Assembly (NCBI GenBank): GCA_013399015.1
Contig: VWZX01008613.1
Location: 124,001-188,000 of the forward strand
DNA: 64,000 bases
Direction: 5' to 3'
Origin: Galbula dea
Lineage: Eukaryota > Chordata > Aves > Piciformes > Galbulidae
The notes beneath the pieces were generated by a model, which worked only from the letters and a program-made list of their open reading frames with translations, ran no database searches and was not told the DNA's origin. The position numbers were made by a program, and so were the translations under genes. Positions 23,216 to 35,757 of the stretch are shown one piece after another (within the stretch, counting starts at the first letter, position 1; each line of letters begins with the position of its first letter).

Positions 23216-24889
23216 CTGCAAACAACCAGGAAAAAAGAAAACCCTATTAAAACCAAAGGGTCACAATTCAGCAACATCTTTGGAAATCAGTGTATTTACT
23301 GCTGCCAGCAAGGTGATTCTGCTTCACTCTACCTCCATGCCAGCTGCAGCTTCTCATGATTGCTCCAGCTAGAGACACACTTGAGGAAAGGAAAGGAATT
23401 TGAAGTACAGAAGGTGAAATGTTGGGAGTTTCCAGGGTGCAAAGTGCTTTTTGGACAGAAGCAGCAGCAGTTACAACTGAGAAGGAGACTCTGACATTCA
23501 CAGCTGTGCTCCACACCTGCACTGCTGTCTGGGCTGGAGCAAAGTGAAGGCCACAGCTAGAAGGAGGTAATTTTTACCACAGTGAAAGCATCATATTCAC
23601 TCTGGGCTCCTGTGAGTGTGTCTTGACCCTGACACAAGCCATTAGGTCATGGGAAAAAGCAGTTCTATGTTCAGTTATTCCCAGCTCAAGGGAAGGGGCC
23701 AGAAAGCCACACAGTGGGCACCAGGACTGTGAAGTAGCCACTAGCAGACTTCCCCAAGCCCACATCTCACTGGACACTGACTCTGGCTGTAGGATTGAGT
23801 GTAATCCTAAAGGGAACAGGGGGTTCAGGTGACCTGCTCTGATGTTTGTGATGTTCTCCCACCTCCCTTGGCACCAACCCTCACACGTGGGTTCCTCACT
23901 CCATCACAGAGTTGCTCCACAAGGGTTTGCCTGCAAAGTTGAGACTGTTCCTGGCTCTTCTCCACTTTCACATAACAAGCCAAGTCACTTCCACTCTCTC
24001 CAGCTCTCTTCTCCCTCCCAAAAGATGTTTTTACCTACATCAGCTTTGAGGCAGCTCCTTGCAGGAGTTCACAGAACCAACCCCTCCTTTCCTCAATCCC
24101 ATCTTTGGGGATGATGCTAGAAAAGGATGAAATTAGAGACCTGAGGCACTGCTAGGTTTACAGTTGAATCTATTTCACTAAATTAATATTTTTCTTTCCT
24201 ATTGACATCTTTTCTCTCCAGCCTTGGGCAGGATGCAAGCCAAGCATCTGCTCTGGGGGTGCCAAAGAGCTGTGGAGCCCAGACATAATCCCTGGGTGAT
24301 CTCCTCACTGCTTTTCATCCTCCTCAAGTGTTGACTCCAGCACTTGTTCAATTAGGCAAGTCTCAGCACTTCAATCAGATGGGCTCACAAGGCTGCTTCT
24401 TACCTCCACAGAGAAGAAAAAAGTCTGCTTTAGTTGAGTGTGATAGAACCAGGAGCTTCAAAGCAATGAGACCTAGAGATCAAGTCTGCTCTGAAGCCTG
24501 CCAGAATCACTGCTGAACCCAAGCAGACACCCAGCAACCAGCAGCTTCCATTTGAAAGAGAAGTGGTGAGAGAGGAAAGGAAAAAGACATTGGGTGTGGG
24601 AGGGAGGAGAGGAGTTGGGCTTCTTCCCCAATAGATCATTTTTAAGTCAGCTGGAGAAGGGCTAAGCTGCCTGTCTGCCTCCTCTTGTCTCTGGCTCAAA
24701 GCAAGCAGCCCACAGAGGTGCCACTGCCACTCCCTTCCTGATGACCCAGCCTTCCCAACACCTCCCAGCAACACTTGGCCTGGGGCAGAGGAGTCTGGGG
24801 GCTGCAGAAACACAGTCCAGCCTCCAGCCTGGCCTCTCCTCCCTGGGCAGTGAGGATGAGGTCCTTCTGTCCTTCACTTAGCTGTATCT
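23216..24889. other. Unique intron-like sequence
   Basis: No repeat over about 1.7 kb. Nothing further was recognised. Confidence 0.35.
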
Positions 24890-25590
24890 TGCACCTTCAG
24901 TGGAAGGTCCTGCACAGGGCTTGGGGTGATCCCTGGTATCAACCCAGGCTGGGGGATGAAAGGGTTGAAAGCAGCCCTGTGGAGAAGGACTTGGAGGTAC
25001 TGGTGGGTGCAAAGCTGGAGATGAGGCAGCAATGTGTGCTCACAGCCCAGAAGACAACCCTGTCCTGGGCTGCAACCCCAGCAGCATGGCCAGCAGGGCA
25101 GGAAGGGGATTGTGCCTCTGCTCTGCTCTGGGGAGAGCTCAGCTGCAGTGCTGGGGCCAGCTCTGGAGTCCTCAGCACAGCATAGACATGGAGCTGGGGA
25201 AGTAGGGCCAGAGGAAGCCACAAAGATGATCAGAGGGCTGGAAGCTCTCTGGTGTGAGGCCAGGCTGAGAGAGTTGGGGTTGTTGAGCCTGGAGAAGAGA
25301 AGGCTCCAGGGAGACCTTAGTGCAGCCTTGCAGTGCTTAAAGGGGCCAGTAAGATGAGGAGAGACTTTTTAGCAGGGCCTGTTGCAACAGAGCAAGGACA
25401 AGAAAGGATATTCAGACTAGATAGAAGGTAGAAATTCTTCACTGGGAGGGTGGTGAGAGCCTGTCCCAGGCTGCCCAGAGAGGTGGGAGATGTCCCAGCC
25501 CTGGAACCATCCCAGGTCAGGTTGTTTGGGGCTCTGAGCATCCTGATCTGATTGCAGATGTCCCTGCTGACTGCAGGGGGTTGGAACTAA
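24890..25590 (+). mobile_element. CR1 LINE, type A, long copy
   Basis: Sense: starts in ORF2 (EKDLEVLVGAKLEMRQQC is still readable), passes gagaaggctccagggagacc and gaggtgggagatgtcccag, and ends at gactgcagggggttggaact without a tail. At about 700 bases it is among the longest copies. Confidence 0.95.
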
Positions 25591-26451
25591 GGAACTCCCT
25601 GCCTCTATTAGAGTTCAAAGGGAATCAGCAATGAGGCAGAGGTTTAGGAGAGCTCAGAGCAGGACACACGTGGTGTGTGCTCACAGCTCCTTGCAAGACA
25701 AGGACAACACCAGGAGGTAATGAGGAAAAAGCAAATGCAATGGCAGAATGAAAACAGAAGAGCTTCTAAAAGTCAATGCAATATGTCTGAAGGGGTTGGA
25801 GAGCAGGCTGTGTCTTCAGATGGCTGTACAAACAGATCAGGACCAGGAGAAGAGAGTCATTGATGAAGCATGACTTGCAGTGACTCAGAGACCTCACTCC
25901 TCCTGACAGGTTGGCAGCAGGGAGGCACTTGAGAGGCTTGAGGAGGTACAAGCAGGAGCATCTGATGTTCCACATGCCTACAAGAGTATCTAACAGCCAC
26001 ATCTGTGCTTAGAAATTAGCCACAGGACCTCTGTGGTGAGGAGACACAACTGCCAAAGAGCAATGTATGGCAGGATGGCCAGGATGTGGCAGGTCCCACA
26101 GTCAGCTTGTTCCACTCAGCTGCTGGGCCCTGACCCCTCTGTGTCCTGAGGTGCCAGCAGCACCCTCTGCTCCCCAGGTAATCCTCTCCAAAGCACTCCC
26201 CAGAGGGGCTGGTGCTGGCAGCTGGCTGCAGTAAGCTGAGGCTGCAGCCCACCAGCCTCAGGAACAGCATCATTGCTGTTTGTCATTATTACCTGTGTGT
26301 GTTAGCTGGAGAGGTTGGGATGGAAGCAGTTTAACCAGGTAGATGGAGATGCTGTCAGAACACATCAATGCTAAGGAAGGAGAAGCTTCCATTCTCCACA
26401 GCCAAAATCCAGTTTTCCAAGTAAAGCACTGCTGGGAAACCCAACACTGAC
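25591..26451. other. Unique intron-like sequence
   Basis: No repeat. Only chance ORFs were seen. Confidence 0.35.
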
Positions 26452-26493
26452 CTGATCCAGGTGCTCCTGGATGATGCCATAACACAAAAACCA
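26452..26493 (-). CDS. Candidate short internal exon (42 bp)
   Basis: The donor GATCAG|GTCAGTG is good. The acceptor ACCTGAAG at 26494/26495 follows tttctttcat. The 14 codons (WFLCYGIIQEHLDQ) enter and leave in phase 0, matching its neighbours. An alternative acceptor at 26514 would extend it by seven codons (GFLSYLK) in phase 1. The peptide is a plausible amphipathic helix, but with such a short exon chance is hard to exclude. Confidence 0.32.
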
Positions 26494-27015
26494 CTTCAGG
26501 TATGAAAGAAACCCTTGGGGTCAGTAGCCAAGTGTGCTCCAGCCTGGTGCTGTGCCCAAAGATTAGAGAGTCCTTTGGAAAGCTTGCAAGCAAGGTGAAG
26601 AACCTCCTGCTCTTGTACTTCAGATTCACAAGACAAAGCAGTGTGGTTGGGAAGAAGTCAGGTGAACTGGTTGTGCTGGTGTGTTTCCTTTCCCCTGCAG
26701 GCTCCAGCCCCTGGAGATGGACTGCTCCAAGGGATGGTCCAGTGCAAGTTCATGGCAGGAGAGAGCTCAACCATGCTTAAACCTCAACAAATAACAGAGG
26801 CAGCTTATCTCAGAGAGCTTGGGAACCTCAGAACTGCAGCTGGACTGGGAGCTCCCCACTATCAGCCAGGAAAATGCTCTGGATGGTGAGTTCTGTGCTT
26901 GGGAGTGAATAGCTCCTCCTAATCCAGTGGTGTCCTGACACCTCAGCTGAGGTCAAGATGAGCTGCAGGATGTTCCTTCCCTGCAAATGCAACCACATCT
27001 GCAAGCAGCTCCTAC
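26494..27015. other. Intron-like sequence between exon candidates
   Basis: About 520 bases with no repeat recognised, lying between two phase-compatible exon candidates. Confidence 0.3.
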
Positions 27016-27090
27016 CAGCAGCTGGATGGGACCAGGAGAAAGGTGCCACTCCTTGATCTTTCCTCCCTCCCAGGACAGCTCAAGCAGAAG
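27016..27090 (-). CDS. Candidate internal exon (75 bp; alternative 88 bp)
   Basis: Donor CTGCTG|GTAGGAG at 27016/27015. Two acceptors fit: CACTGAG at 27091 (phase 0, 25 codons) or CTATCAG at 27104 (phase 2, adding VLTE). The frame reads LLLELSWEGGKIKEWHL and ends PIQLL, phase 0 out. Leucine-rich and helical, like its neighbours. A further acceptor-like tract at about 27297 may mark another exon (reading DISLFW or YFIILEES), but no good donor follows. Confidence 0.35.
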
Positions 27091-27629
27091 CTCAGTGAGG
27101 ACACTGATAGGAGAGCCCAAACCCCACCCAGAGCCTGGTCCACTGTTCCACCCACTACCCTAAAGCTGCTAAAGCTCTGCAGCCAGGCTGTGCCACTCTC
27201 CAGAGCAAAGGGACACACCAGAGGCAAGGGGAATGAACACTTCAGTGGGCAGGGGGGAACCAGAAGCTACAGGATTCCTCCAGAATAATGAAATATCCTA
27301 ATGAAAAGGAAAGTAAGCAGGTATTAGTTGGCTAGACAGCCCCAAATCCTCCTCTTGCCTAATCCACCTGCAAGCCAAGTGTAGCAAGGAAAAGGAAAGC
27401 TGCTTCTAATCCATGCAAATCTCAGCCCAGGAATCTTTTATTCTCTTCCCTCCTGCTGAGAGTTGATCCCTGCACCCCACCCCTTCCTCCTGCCAGGGCT
27501 CTGGGGGCAAAGCAACACAAAGCTCCCACCTTTTGGCAACAAGGAGAACCAATTTTGGCCCTTGCAGACCTTTTGGGGTGGATGCAGCTTGCTATTCCCT
27601 GGGTTGGGTAGAGCCCAGCCCTTGTTTTA
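27091..27629. other. Unique sequence
   Basis: Carries the acceptor-like tract at about 27297 mentioned for the neighbouring exon candidate. Confidence 0.3.
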
Positions 27630-27750
27630 ATCCCATGTATCGACACACATCAATTAGGGCAATTGGTGCATAAATTAGGCAGCGTCGTTATGCTAATTGG
27701 GATGGTGTGATTGTGCTGAGGCTGTTTGCAATCTGTCACAATCCTCTGGG
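27630..27750. promoter_or_regulatory. Candidate conserved enhancer-like element
   Basis: AT-rich, with dense homeodomain/POU-type words (caattagggcaatt, gcataaattagg, atgctaattggg) and a tgcaatctgtcacaatcc end. It keeps three CpGs (tatcga, agcgtcgtt) in an otherwise CpG-poor region. This pattern is typical of vertebrate conserved non-coding elements. Conservation itself is not visible here. Confidence 0.4.
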
Positions 27751-28049
27751 AGAGCACCAGGAGGGAGCTGCTGCAGCTGAAAAGGGCAGTGCTCTGCTGG
27801 CATGCTGCTGCATGTCATCCTAAAGCCCAAAGCATGGAGGAGAAGGGGTGAGGAGACCTGCTGGGAGCTGAAACGCTTGGTCTCTTCTCTAAGCTATATA
27901 ATGCTACCCTCCCCCCAAAAATAACCCTCCTTCCTTTTAGAAGGGATGACCCTAGGAGCTACCAACCTCAGCCAGTAACCTCTGTGCCTATGAGGATCTG
28001 GAATAGCTCCTCCCAGAAGCTCTGCTAAAGCAGCTGGAGGCCAGGGGGT

Positions 28050-28452
28050 GATTCAAGAGAGCCGGGATAGCTTCACCAAGGGCAAGTCCTGCCTGACCAA
28101 CCTAGTGGCCTCCTGTGACAGCAGTGGAGAAGGGGAGAGCTATGGATGCTATCTGCCTGGACTTCTGTTAAGCCCCTGACTCTGTTCCCCAGAGCATCCT
28201 TCCCTCTGAATTGGGCAGAGATGGATTTGCTAGGTAGACTGCTCACTGGAGAAGGACCTGGTTGAATGGTCCCATCCAGAGAGCAATGCTCAGTGGCTTC
28301 ATGTCCAGATGGAGACTGGGCTCTGGCCTGGGACCAGTGCTGCTAACACCTTCACCGGTGACTGGGGCAGCTGCTCCCTGCAGGGAGGCTGCACTAGGTG
28401 ATCTCTAAAGGTCCCTCCCAATCCAACCCCTTCTGGGATTCCATGATTCTGC
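28050..28452 (+). mobile_element. CR1 LINE, internally deleted, with RT piece
   Basis: Sense copy starting well inside ORF2: the reverse-transcriptase reading FTKGKSCLTNLVA is recognisable near 28070. It jumps to a shorter 3' end (ggctgcactaggtgatctct, gattccatgattctgc). It is the most 5' CR1 sequence in the window. Confidence 0.85.
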
Positions 28453-29426
28453 AGTTCCCCTGCAGCACAGGTGGCTGTGTGGTGGCTTCCCCTCACCCCA
28501 TCACCAAGCAGTACTCCCCCAAGGAGTTCAGCAGTAAAAGCTAACTCCTCTCTCCTTCCCTAAGAAGAAATGTGGACACTGGCATGGGCACCAGAGCCTC
28601 AGCACCCAGTAACCCCCCAAGCAGCAAACACCAGATACCCTCTCAGAGCAACAGCTTCAGAAACTCCTCTCTCCACCCTCTGCTGATAATTAGTTTAAGT
28701 CTGTCACCAGCAGATCTGGTTTGGATCCTGCCTAAGCCAAAGCTACACAAAAAGCTTTTGTCTGAAGCCTCTCCATCTCAAACCAGTTGAGAAAAGGGAA
28801 CTACAAGATACCAGCTGGCTGCACCAGCAGCTCCTGCAGCCAGGAGGGGAGCACAGCAAGACTGAACAGAACAAAGCAACTCAGGTTCTTCTTCCCTGGC
28901 TTTGCTGCATTTAAAGCATCAAAGCAGTTTGGGTTTGGTTTGTATCACAGTTTCTTTAGTTGTTCCTGAGGGGAACACCAGGTGGGGACCCCCCAGCAGA
29001 AGCCCAGCCCCTGCCAGTGCTGAGTGACCAGCACAAGGCACTGATCTGCCTCCTCATGGCAATTCCTGCCATTTACCTCTGGCCAACAACTCCTAGGCTG
29101 AGAATGGGACAGCATCCAATTGTTACATCCTTTCCTGGGACAAAAAGAATTCTAAACAGCCACTCTGTTTACTCTAGCTGCCTATCAGCCATCCTGGCCA
29201 CACCTCCCTGCAGGTGGAACAGCAACAAACACTCTTGCTGCAGCTCTTGTCGCTTTGCCTCTGGATGTTTCTCCTTCCATCCCAACAAGCAGCATGTCAA
29301 AGCTACAAATGAGCCATCAAGAGCCAAGAAGGTGGCTGGCTGCTTCCTGACAGCTGAATGAGGGAGATGTTCTCAGGAGGTAAAAGCTTTCCTACTCTTC
29401 TAACCATGCAATGAATTTCACCCTTG
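28453..29426. other. Unique sequence
   Basis: No repeat and no supported exon. Confidence 0.3.
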
Positions 29427-29475
29427 GATCTCCTGCTCTCAAAGGTCTTTTCCAAGCTAAAGGATCCTAAAATGC
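29427..29475 (+). mobile_element. CR1 3' end remnant (tentative)
   Basis: aaaggtcttttccaagctaa followed by ggatcctaaaat resembles a decayed sense CR1 terminus. Confidence 0.45.
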
Positions 29476-30036
29476 AGCACTTGGTACAAGTGCTTCCACA
29501 CACCCTCACCTTTTCTAACCTCCATTCATCTCTACTAGACCACTCTGGGATTTCCATCCCCCAAAACTGTTTATTAAAGACCCTACCAAGCAGCAGCTTT
29601 CCTGGAGCTGCATTAATTCTGGACCTCCTGCAGGTCAGGGCAGCCACCAGCTCCTTCCTGGCTGACTACCTGAACCCAACACACTGCACACCAACCTGTG
29701 GGCAAAGGTTTGCTCACCACAAGGGCCAGATAAGAGCAAGGACAACACCCAGAGATAAACCTGATGGCTTCAAGTCTTCCAAACCCAATCCCAGACCTGA
29801 AGGAGGGTGGAAGGAAACAAATCCATCAAGTAACCAGGAGCATTTCCCTTGGCAAATCTTTCTGCTTTCCTCTCCTTGCTGTATCTTTGTGCACATGGAA
29901 GAATCATTCCCTTGCACCCTCCTGGCCTGAGCCCTGGCACAGCAACATGTCCAGGAGCACCTGCTGATCTTCTCCTGGGGCTTGTAAAGTTGAGGGTCTT
30001 GCTGGTTCTTAACAATACTGGAATGATGGAATCATG
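29476..30036. other. Unique sequence
   Basis: A 168-codon plus-strand ORF begins in the remnant before it and has no recognisable motif, so it is not called. Confidence 0.3.
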
Positions 30037-30175
30037 GCATGGCTGAGGGAACTGGGGTTGGGTAGCCTGGAGAAGAGGAGGCTCAGGGGAGACCTTCTCA
30101 CCCCCTCCAACTCCCTGAAAGGAGGCTGGAGTGAGGTAGGGGTTGGCCTCTTCTCCTCAGGGAACAAGAAATGGT
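30037..30175 (+). mobile_element. CR1 LINE fragment, type B
   Basis: Sense gagggaactggggttgggta, gaggctcaggggagacc and the ggaggctggagtgaggta segment, then a sharp break. The 3' end is absent. Confidence 0.9.
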
Positions 30176-31035
30176 CTCCAGTTAGCACCACTGGAGCCCA
30201 TGGGGACAAGTCCTTGTGTGCATCAGGTCTGAAAGCATTCAGCATCTCACTGAGGGTGCTACTCCATTCCAAAGGGGCTGCAGGGTGAATTTCTGGAGAC
30301 ACAGCCCTGGAGGAGCCACCTCCTGGGCCACTTCCACCTAAATTGCCCCAAACAGTCAGACTCAGGACTGGATTTTAACTCCTGCCAGAGTTTTGGATGG
30401 GTCTGATGATAGAACCATCATGATCATGATGATAGAGTGGGCAGCAGGACAAAACCTGGGGGACACAGCATCCCAGCAAGCCTGCAGGAGGAGTCCTCCC
30501 AGGGGAACACTGCAGCCTTTGGACATAGCAGAGATGGAAAGTGGAGCCAGAAGTCATGGATGAAACCTCCTCATGGATGGAAAATCTTTTGAGCTGGGGT
30601 GCCAGATGTTGTGTGCAGCTGTGGGGCTTCTCTTTAATCCATCATGATGATCTCCTGGAGCCTTCAGATGACCAAACAGAAGAGGGCTGAGCTTTCCTCT
30701 GGGGTTTCTTGTTTGTGTCACTAGTGGATACCCTGCTCCAGCAGTGGAATAACCCATTTGGCTCTCTGGAAGTCCTCTCTGACCACCAGAGTTTTGTTTC
30801 AAAATACAAAATGCTGCTTTAAATGGTTGGGTTTGGCTTTTTTCATTTCAAAGCATACATTTTCAGGTCAGATTTGGCCAGGTCCTTCATCCAAGCAAAG
30901 GCAGGAGGCACACACCACCTCCACACACTGCAATCCCATTCCCCCCTTTAGCTACCATGATTTCTTTGATATGATTCATTACCTAAGCTTTCAAAAAACA
31001 AATGAGCAGTGAAGTACTCAGCCTCCCACCACCAC
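30176..31035. other. Unique sequence
   Basis: The part at 30408-30435 has atgatcatgatgata-type simple repetition. Nothing else was recognised. Confidence 0.3.
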
Positions 31036-31236
31036 CCTCAGCAAACTCTCCAAGCCTGCTGCAGAGAGATCTGCAAGTCCCTCAGCTCTAAGGAGGATGA
31101 TTTGCAGCAGCTCCATCAAGTGCTGGAGCAGACACAGCCTCAGGCAGCTGGTGCTGCCCTCAGGATCCCACTCAGCAGGCTGGGATGCCCTGTGCTCATC
31201 ACCAGAAGGCTCTGTGGTGGCCACCAGAAGGAATTC
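31036..31236 (-). CDS. Candidate internal exon (201 bp; alternative 176 bp)
   Basis: Donor CTGAGG|GTGGTGG at 31036/31035. The acceptor is either GAGTAG at 31237 (phase 0, 67 codons) or CCACCACAG at 31212 (phase 1); both have only moderate pyrimidine tracts. The frame contains EPSGDEHRASQPAEWDPEG, then a leucine-rich helix (SCLRLCLLQHLMELLQIILL) and DLSAAGLESLLR. The leucine spacing suggests an ARM/HEAT-like helical pair. The plus strand is also open here, so frame openness alone is not proof. Confidence 0.37.
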
Positions 31237-33581
31237 CTACTCCTGGCAAGCCAACCTGAAGGCTCCTGCTCCATCCACTGGTCAAAGTCTCAGAGGGAGA
31301 GCAGAGGGAAGCACAGGGGTGATAGCTGAAGCAGCTGATTTGCATGGGAGAGGTTTCTCTGGCAGGGCCAAAGGGGAGTTGGTTTTTTCCCCCATAAATC
31401 ATGCTCTTTGCTGCATCAGGCACTGAGGAACTGAAACCTGTTTCTGCAGATCATCTGATGCTCAGGCCCTTGGTGCCTGAGATCATCTCCCAAGCCTGGC
31501 AGCAGGAAGCCCTGGGGCAAAAGCAGGAGCTTGGCTTTGCCTCTAAGCCACCAAGATCTTCTCCTGGCTGCTGGTAGGTCCAGGACAGTGGCAGAAGACC
31601 CTGTGGGTCCAGCTGGGCTCCAGCCTACCAGCAGCATTGGCTGCAACAGGCATTCCAAAGACAAGCTACAAGAAGAGACTGAAATCTAACTTTCTGGCTA
31701 GAGAGCTGCTCTTCCCCAAAGCCCAGACTTCTGCCAAGCCTCAGGAAACCCAAGCAGGTCACCTAGCACCCTTCAGGGAGGGACATGCTCCAGGTAAGGC
31801 AAGGCTCCTGGGAAAAAAAGAGATTAATTGGACTTTATTTCCACTACTGGCCTGTTCTCCTCTAATCTCTCCCCATTTTCCTTCCCTTGCCTAGTCAAAT
31901 GAGGGTGGTGCTGCAGAGCCTTTCACTGGTGGCAAAAGAATCATCTCTGAGCAAGTGCACACAGGAGGTTGGGCTCTGCAGACATGGAAATCAACAGCAA
32001 AGCTTCCAGCATTGCCAGGGTACAGGTTGTGCAGCAGCTCCAGCTGGGACTAGGCACTTGCCATCCCCCAACACCATAACAGAACAAAACTGAGACAATC
32101 CTTGCCCTGTCTCCAGTGCTTGGAGCATTAGCAGATGATTTCTCTTCTTTCCCTTCTACTAAAGGAGAGAATGATGTTCAGGGACTCTTCCCCTGATCTC
32201 AACAGCACTTTCTCCAGTGGTGGTGATATATGCAATGAAACTGGAAGCTCTCTCTCTCTCTCTGCTGTTGATTCTGGTTGAATTCAGTGAGGAAGCTGCT
32301 GCATTTCCAAGCACCTAAGTGCCAGCAAAAACTGAGAACATGAAAACAGAATCCAAGTGTTAGAGATACCTCAGAGATGCAGAGGAACTTCTGGGCTGAA
32401 TAAAGGTAAAACCTGTGCTCAAAGGGAGATCCTCACTGCCACCCAGGATGGGGAAGCTCCAAGAAAGCAAGTGAGGAGGAAAAGATCTTCTTGAGGTGGG
32501 CAGAAATACTCTGGATTAGTCCAAATGACAGCCTGCAGCCATAAAAGCTTTCCAGAGGAGTCAGAAGGTGATGCACACACACATTGAGAGCTGTTCTCTT
32601 CCTCCAAGGTTGGAGCCATTTGAACAGGAGAGTGACAGGGGCTTGGAAACCCTCTGCTAAGGAGTTAAAAATGTAGTTCTGGAGACAGGCACAATTAATA
32701 TTCTGGCAGAGTCTATTTAAATTGCAGGGAAAGCTGAGCTTGTCCAACTGGATAGGCAGACCACAAGTTCCCCCAAAGAGGGCTTTGATTCTCCACCACA
32801 GCACCCAAAATCCTCTCCTGCTTTTAGAGACACACACATGTGGAATCATGCTTCTGATTGCACAACAGGGCTTGAGGAACAGTTCCAGGTAAGTAGGTCC
32901 TCAGCTGGAGGTCACTGCTCTGGAAGGGCTGGGAATGTCACTGAGAAGAGAGGAGACAGAAGCCTGGGCCCTGGTGGCCACACTGCCTGGAGAGCTGAGG
33001 AAAACACTAACACAAGCAGCCTCTCTGGTCATACATCCAAAGCCAGGAGTCACTCACTGAGTGCTTTGCTCTCCTCTTCCAGGCAGGACTTTCAGCCTCC
33101 TCTGAGGAGCTGGGAATCTCTCCAGGTGTTTTGTGCCCATGCAGCTGGTTCCAAGGAGGTGATCTCACCTTTGAGGGCTTCTTCCAAATGCCTTCCTGGC
33201 ACAAAGCTGTTCTCAGTTCTCTGAGCCTTCTCTGAAACACACTGCTGCCCAAAAGCCACCTCTTACTATCTCTGCATCCTTACATTTGCCCCATGCTGCT
33301 CTACCACTTCCAGCAATCTCCACTCTTCCCATATTTCTCTTTTCATCTCAAGCCCATGCCTCTTGCCAGACTTATCCTAAAGTGAAATAAAACCTGCCTG
33401 CATTTTGCTCAGCCTGTGATGGGAAGGTCAGCACTGGGAGGAGAGATCTTCCCCCAGACACTGCCTTGTGCTTTAGCTGAGCAATCAGATTAACATCTGA
33501 ATTAACTGTGCACAGGAGCTCCCAGTTCCTGCTTCTGGAGGGGACAACATGCCACCATGGCCCTTCTCCCCTAGACAAGGC
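31237..33581. other. Unique sequence, 2.3 kb without CR1
   Basis: A (tc)n run lies at 32248-32263 and short (ac)n runs at 32573 and 32829. A 138-codon minus-strand ORF (32849-32433) is leucine-rich, but its acceptor/donor phases do not fit the other exon candidates. Confidence 0.35.
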
Positions 33582-34157
33582 TGCACCCCCAGCAGCATGG
33601 CCAGCAGGGCAGGGAGGGGATTCTGCCTCTGCTCTGCTCTGGGGAGACCTCACTGCAGTGCTGGGGACAGCTCTGGAGTCCTCAGCACAGACATGGAGCT
33701 GGGGGAGCAGGGCCAGAGGAGGCCACAAAAATGATCTGAGGGCTGGAAGCTCTCTGCTGTGAGCACAGGCTGAGAGAGTTGGGGTTGTTGAGCCTGGAGA
33801 AGAGAAGGCTCCAGGGAGACCTTAGTGCAGCCTTGCAGTGCTTAAAAGGGTCTGCAAGAAACATGGGGACAGACTTTTGAGCAGGACCTGTTGGGACAGG
33901 ACAAGGCCTGATGGTTTGAAACTAAACCAGCAGAGATTTAGACTAGAGAGAAGCAGAAATGTTTCCCACTGAAGGTGGTGAGAGCCTGTCCCAGGTTGCC
34001 CAGAGAGGTGGGAGATGTCCCAGCCCTGGAACCATTGCAGCTCAAGTTGGTTGGGGCTGTGAGCAACCTGCTCTAGTTGGGGATGTCCCTGCTGACTGCA
34101 GGGGGTTGGACTCTATGACCTGTAAAGATCCCTTCCAACCCAAACCATTCCTTGGCA
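33582..34157 (+). mobile_element. CR1 LINE, type A, 3' part
   Basis: Sense: gcagcatggccagcagggca, gagaaggctccagggagacc, gaggtgggagatgtcccag, gactgcagggggttggactc, ending gatcccttccaacccaaacc. It is a good reference copy of Type A. Confidence 0.96.
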
Positions 34158-34847
34158 GCATCTGCTGAGGGCACATCCTCAGCACCCTGTTGTGCTCCTG
34201 AGCCCCAGCAGTGCTTCCAGAGGGGAAAGGCAAGTGGCCCCAGCACACAGCATGGCCAAGCTGTGCTGCACAGTAACCAGTAGCAACTGAGCCTAATCCA
34301 GCCTGGAGACAAAACTGCCAGGGCTCATTCATAGCCACATCACGTGCTGAGCAGACTCTGCCCATGACCACAACTACTGCATCATTGTTTTCCTCTCAGC
34401 TGAAGCTTAGGTTTAGACCATTTTTTTGGGGTTAAATCAGCATATTTCAATCCATTTGTACTAAGATGCAATCTTAAGAGATGAGGTTGGGGTCAGCTTC
34501 AGCCTAAAGGATGCACAAAAGCTTTTCCCTCTGCTTACTCCCTGTGTAAACTACACTCATGCCATGGCTTTATTTCCATAGGAGGGGAGACATGAGCAGG
34601 AAAGGAGCTGCTCTAGTGACAACAGGCTTGATTTATAGACAGAATTACAAGAAAGAACAGAAAAGTCATGTGGAAAAGGATGAAATCAGCACTTGCTTTG
34701 CCCCATGTTCAGGTGACAGCATTGGAAGGCTGCCAAGCTGCCAAAATGCTGCTGGGATCACACATCAGCTGCTGACAGAAATGGGTGGCAAGGCTGGAAT
34801 CAAAATAGCTTACAAAGAGGGGTTTGCTAGTGAAGCTTCAGAGGAGA
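34158..34847. other. Unique sequence
   Basis: No feature was recognised. Confidence 0.3.
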
Positions 34848-35060
34848 ATCACAGACTGGGTTGGGTTGGAAGGGACCTTCCAAGGTCATCTAGTCCAACC
34901 CCATGCAGTCAGCAGGGACATCCTCAACTAGAGCAGGTTGCTCAGAGCCCCAAACAACCTGAGCTGGAATGGTTCCAGGGCTGGGACATCTCCCACCTCT
35001 CTGGGCAGCCTGGGCCAGGCTCTCTCCACTCTCAGTGTGAAACATTTCCTTTTTCTAAGA
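34848..35060 (-). mobile_element. CR1 LINE, type A, 3' part
   Basis: Antisense ttgggttggaagggacctt, tctagtccaaccccatgc, gctgggacatctcccacc, truncated after acatttcctttttctaag. Confidence 0.94.
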
Positions 35061-35284
35061 GGTGAGTCCCCAGACATGTGGCTTAATGACCTGAGACTAA
35101 ATTTCACTTATTTTTGGGAGCTAAGCCAGGTTCTTGGAGGCTTCAACAAACTTTTATTGTTCATTCTAATTTAGCTGATTCTAAGTTGAGAAAGCCAAGG
35201 ATTAAATGAAGCCAGAAAGGCTCTTTCCTCCTGCTTCTGATCTGTGAATACAGAGGAGGTGGGATGGACCTAGGTGCACATGGA

Positions 35285-35757
35285 AAGACAAGGGAAGACT
35301 TCAGGTTTGAGCTACTGGAGTGTGGCCAGAGAAGGGCAAGGAAGGTGGGGAAGGGTCTAGAGCACAAGTGTTGTGAGGAGCAGCTGAGAGAACTGGGGCT
35401 GCTTAGCCTGGAGAAGAGGAGGCTCAGGGGAGACACTCTCTGCAGCTCCCTGAAAGGAGGTTGGAGCCAGGATTGGTCTCTTTGAGGGACGAGCAAGAGA
35501 ACAAGAGGAAACAGCCTCAAGTTGTTCCAGGGGAGATGTAGATTAGACATCAGGAACAGTTTCTGTCTGGAAAGGGTTTTTAAGGCTTGGCCCAGGCTGC
35601 CCAGGGCAGTGGTGGAGTCACCATCCCTGGAGGGCTTCAAAAACCATAGAGATGTGGCACTTCCCAGCATGGTTTAGTGGCATGGGGGTGCTGGGGCAGC
35701 AGTTGGGACTTGATGATCTTAGATGTCTTTTCCAACCTAAGTGATTCTATGACTCTA
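35285..35757 (+). mobile_element. CR1 LINE, type B, 3' part
   Basis: Sense: gtgtggccagagaagggcaa, gaggctcaggggagac, ccagggcagtggtggagtca, ending ctaagtgattctatgactct. About 20 bases are missing in the ctctgcagctccctg segment compared with other copies. Confidence 0.95.

Noticed and set aside
32433..32849. 138-codon minus-strand ORF with leucine-rich end
   Set aside because: Acceptor and donor phases do not fit neighbouring candidates and the donor is weak; kept out of the gene model.
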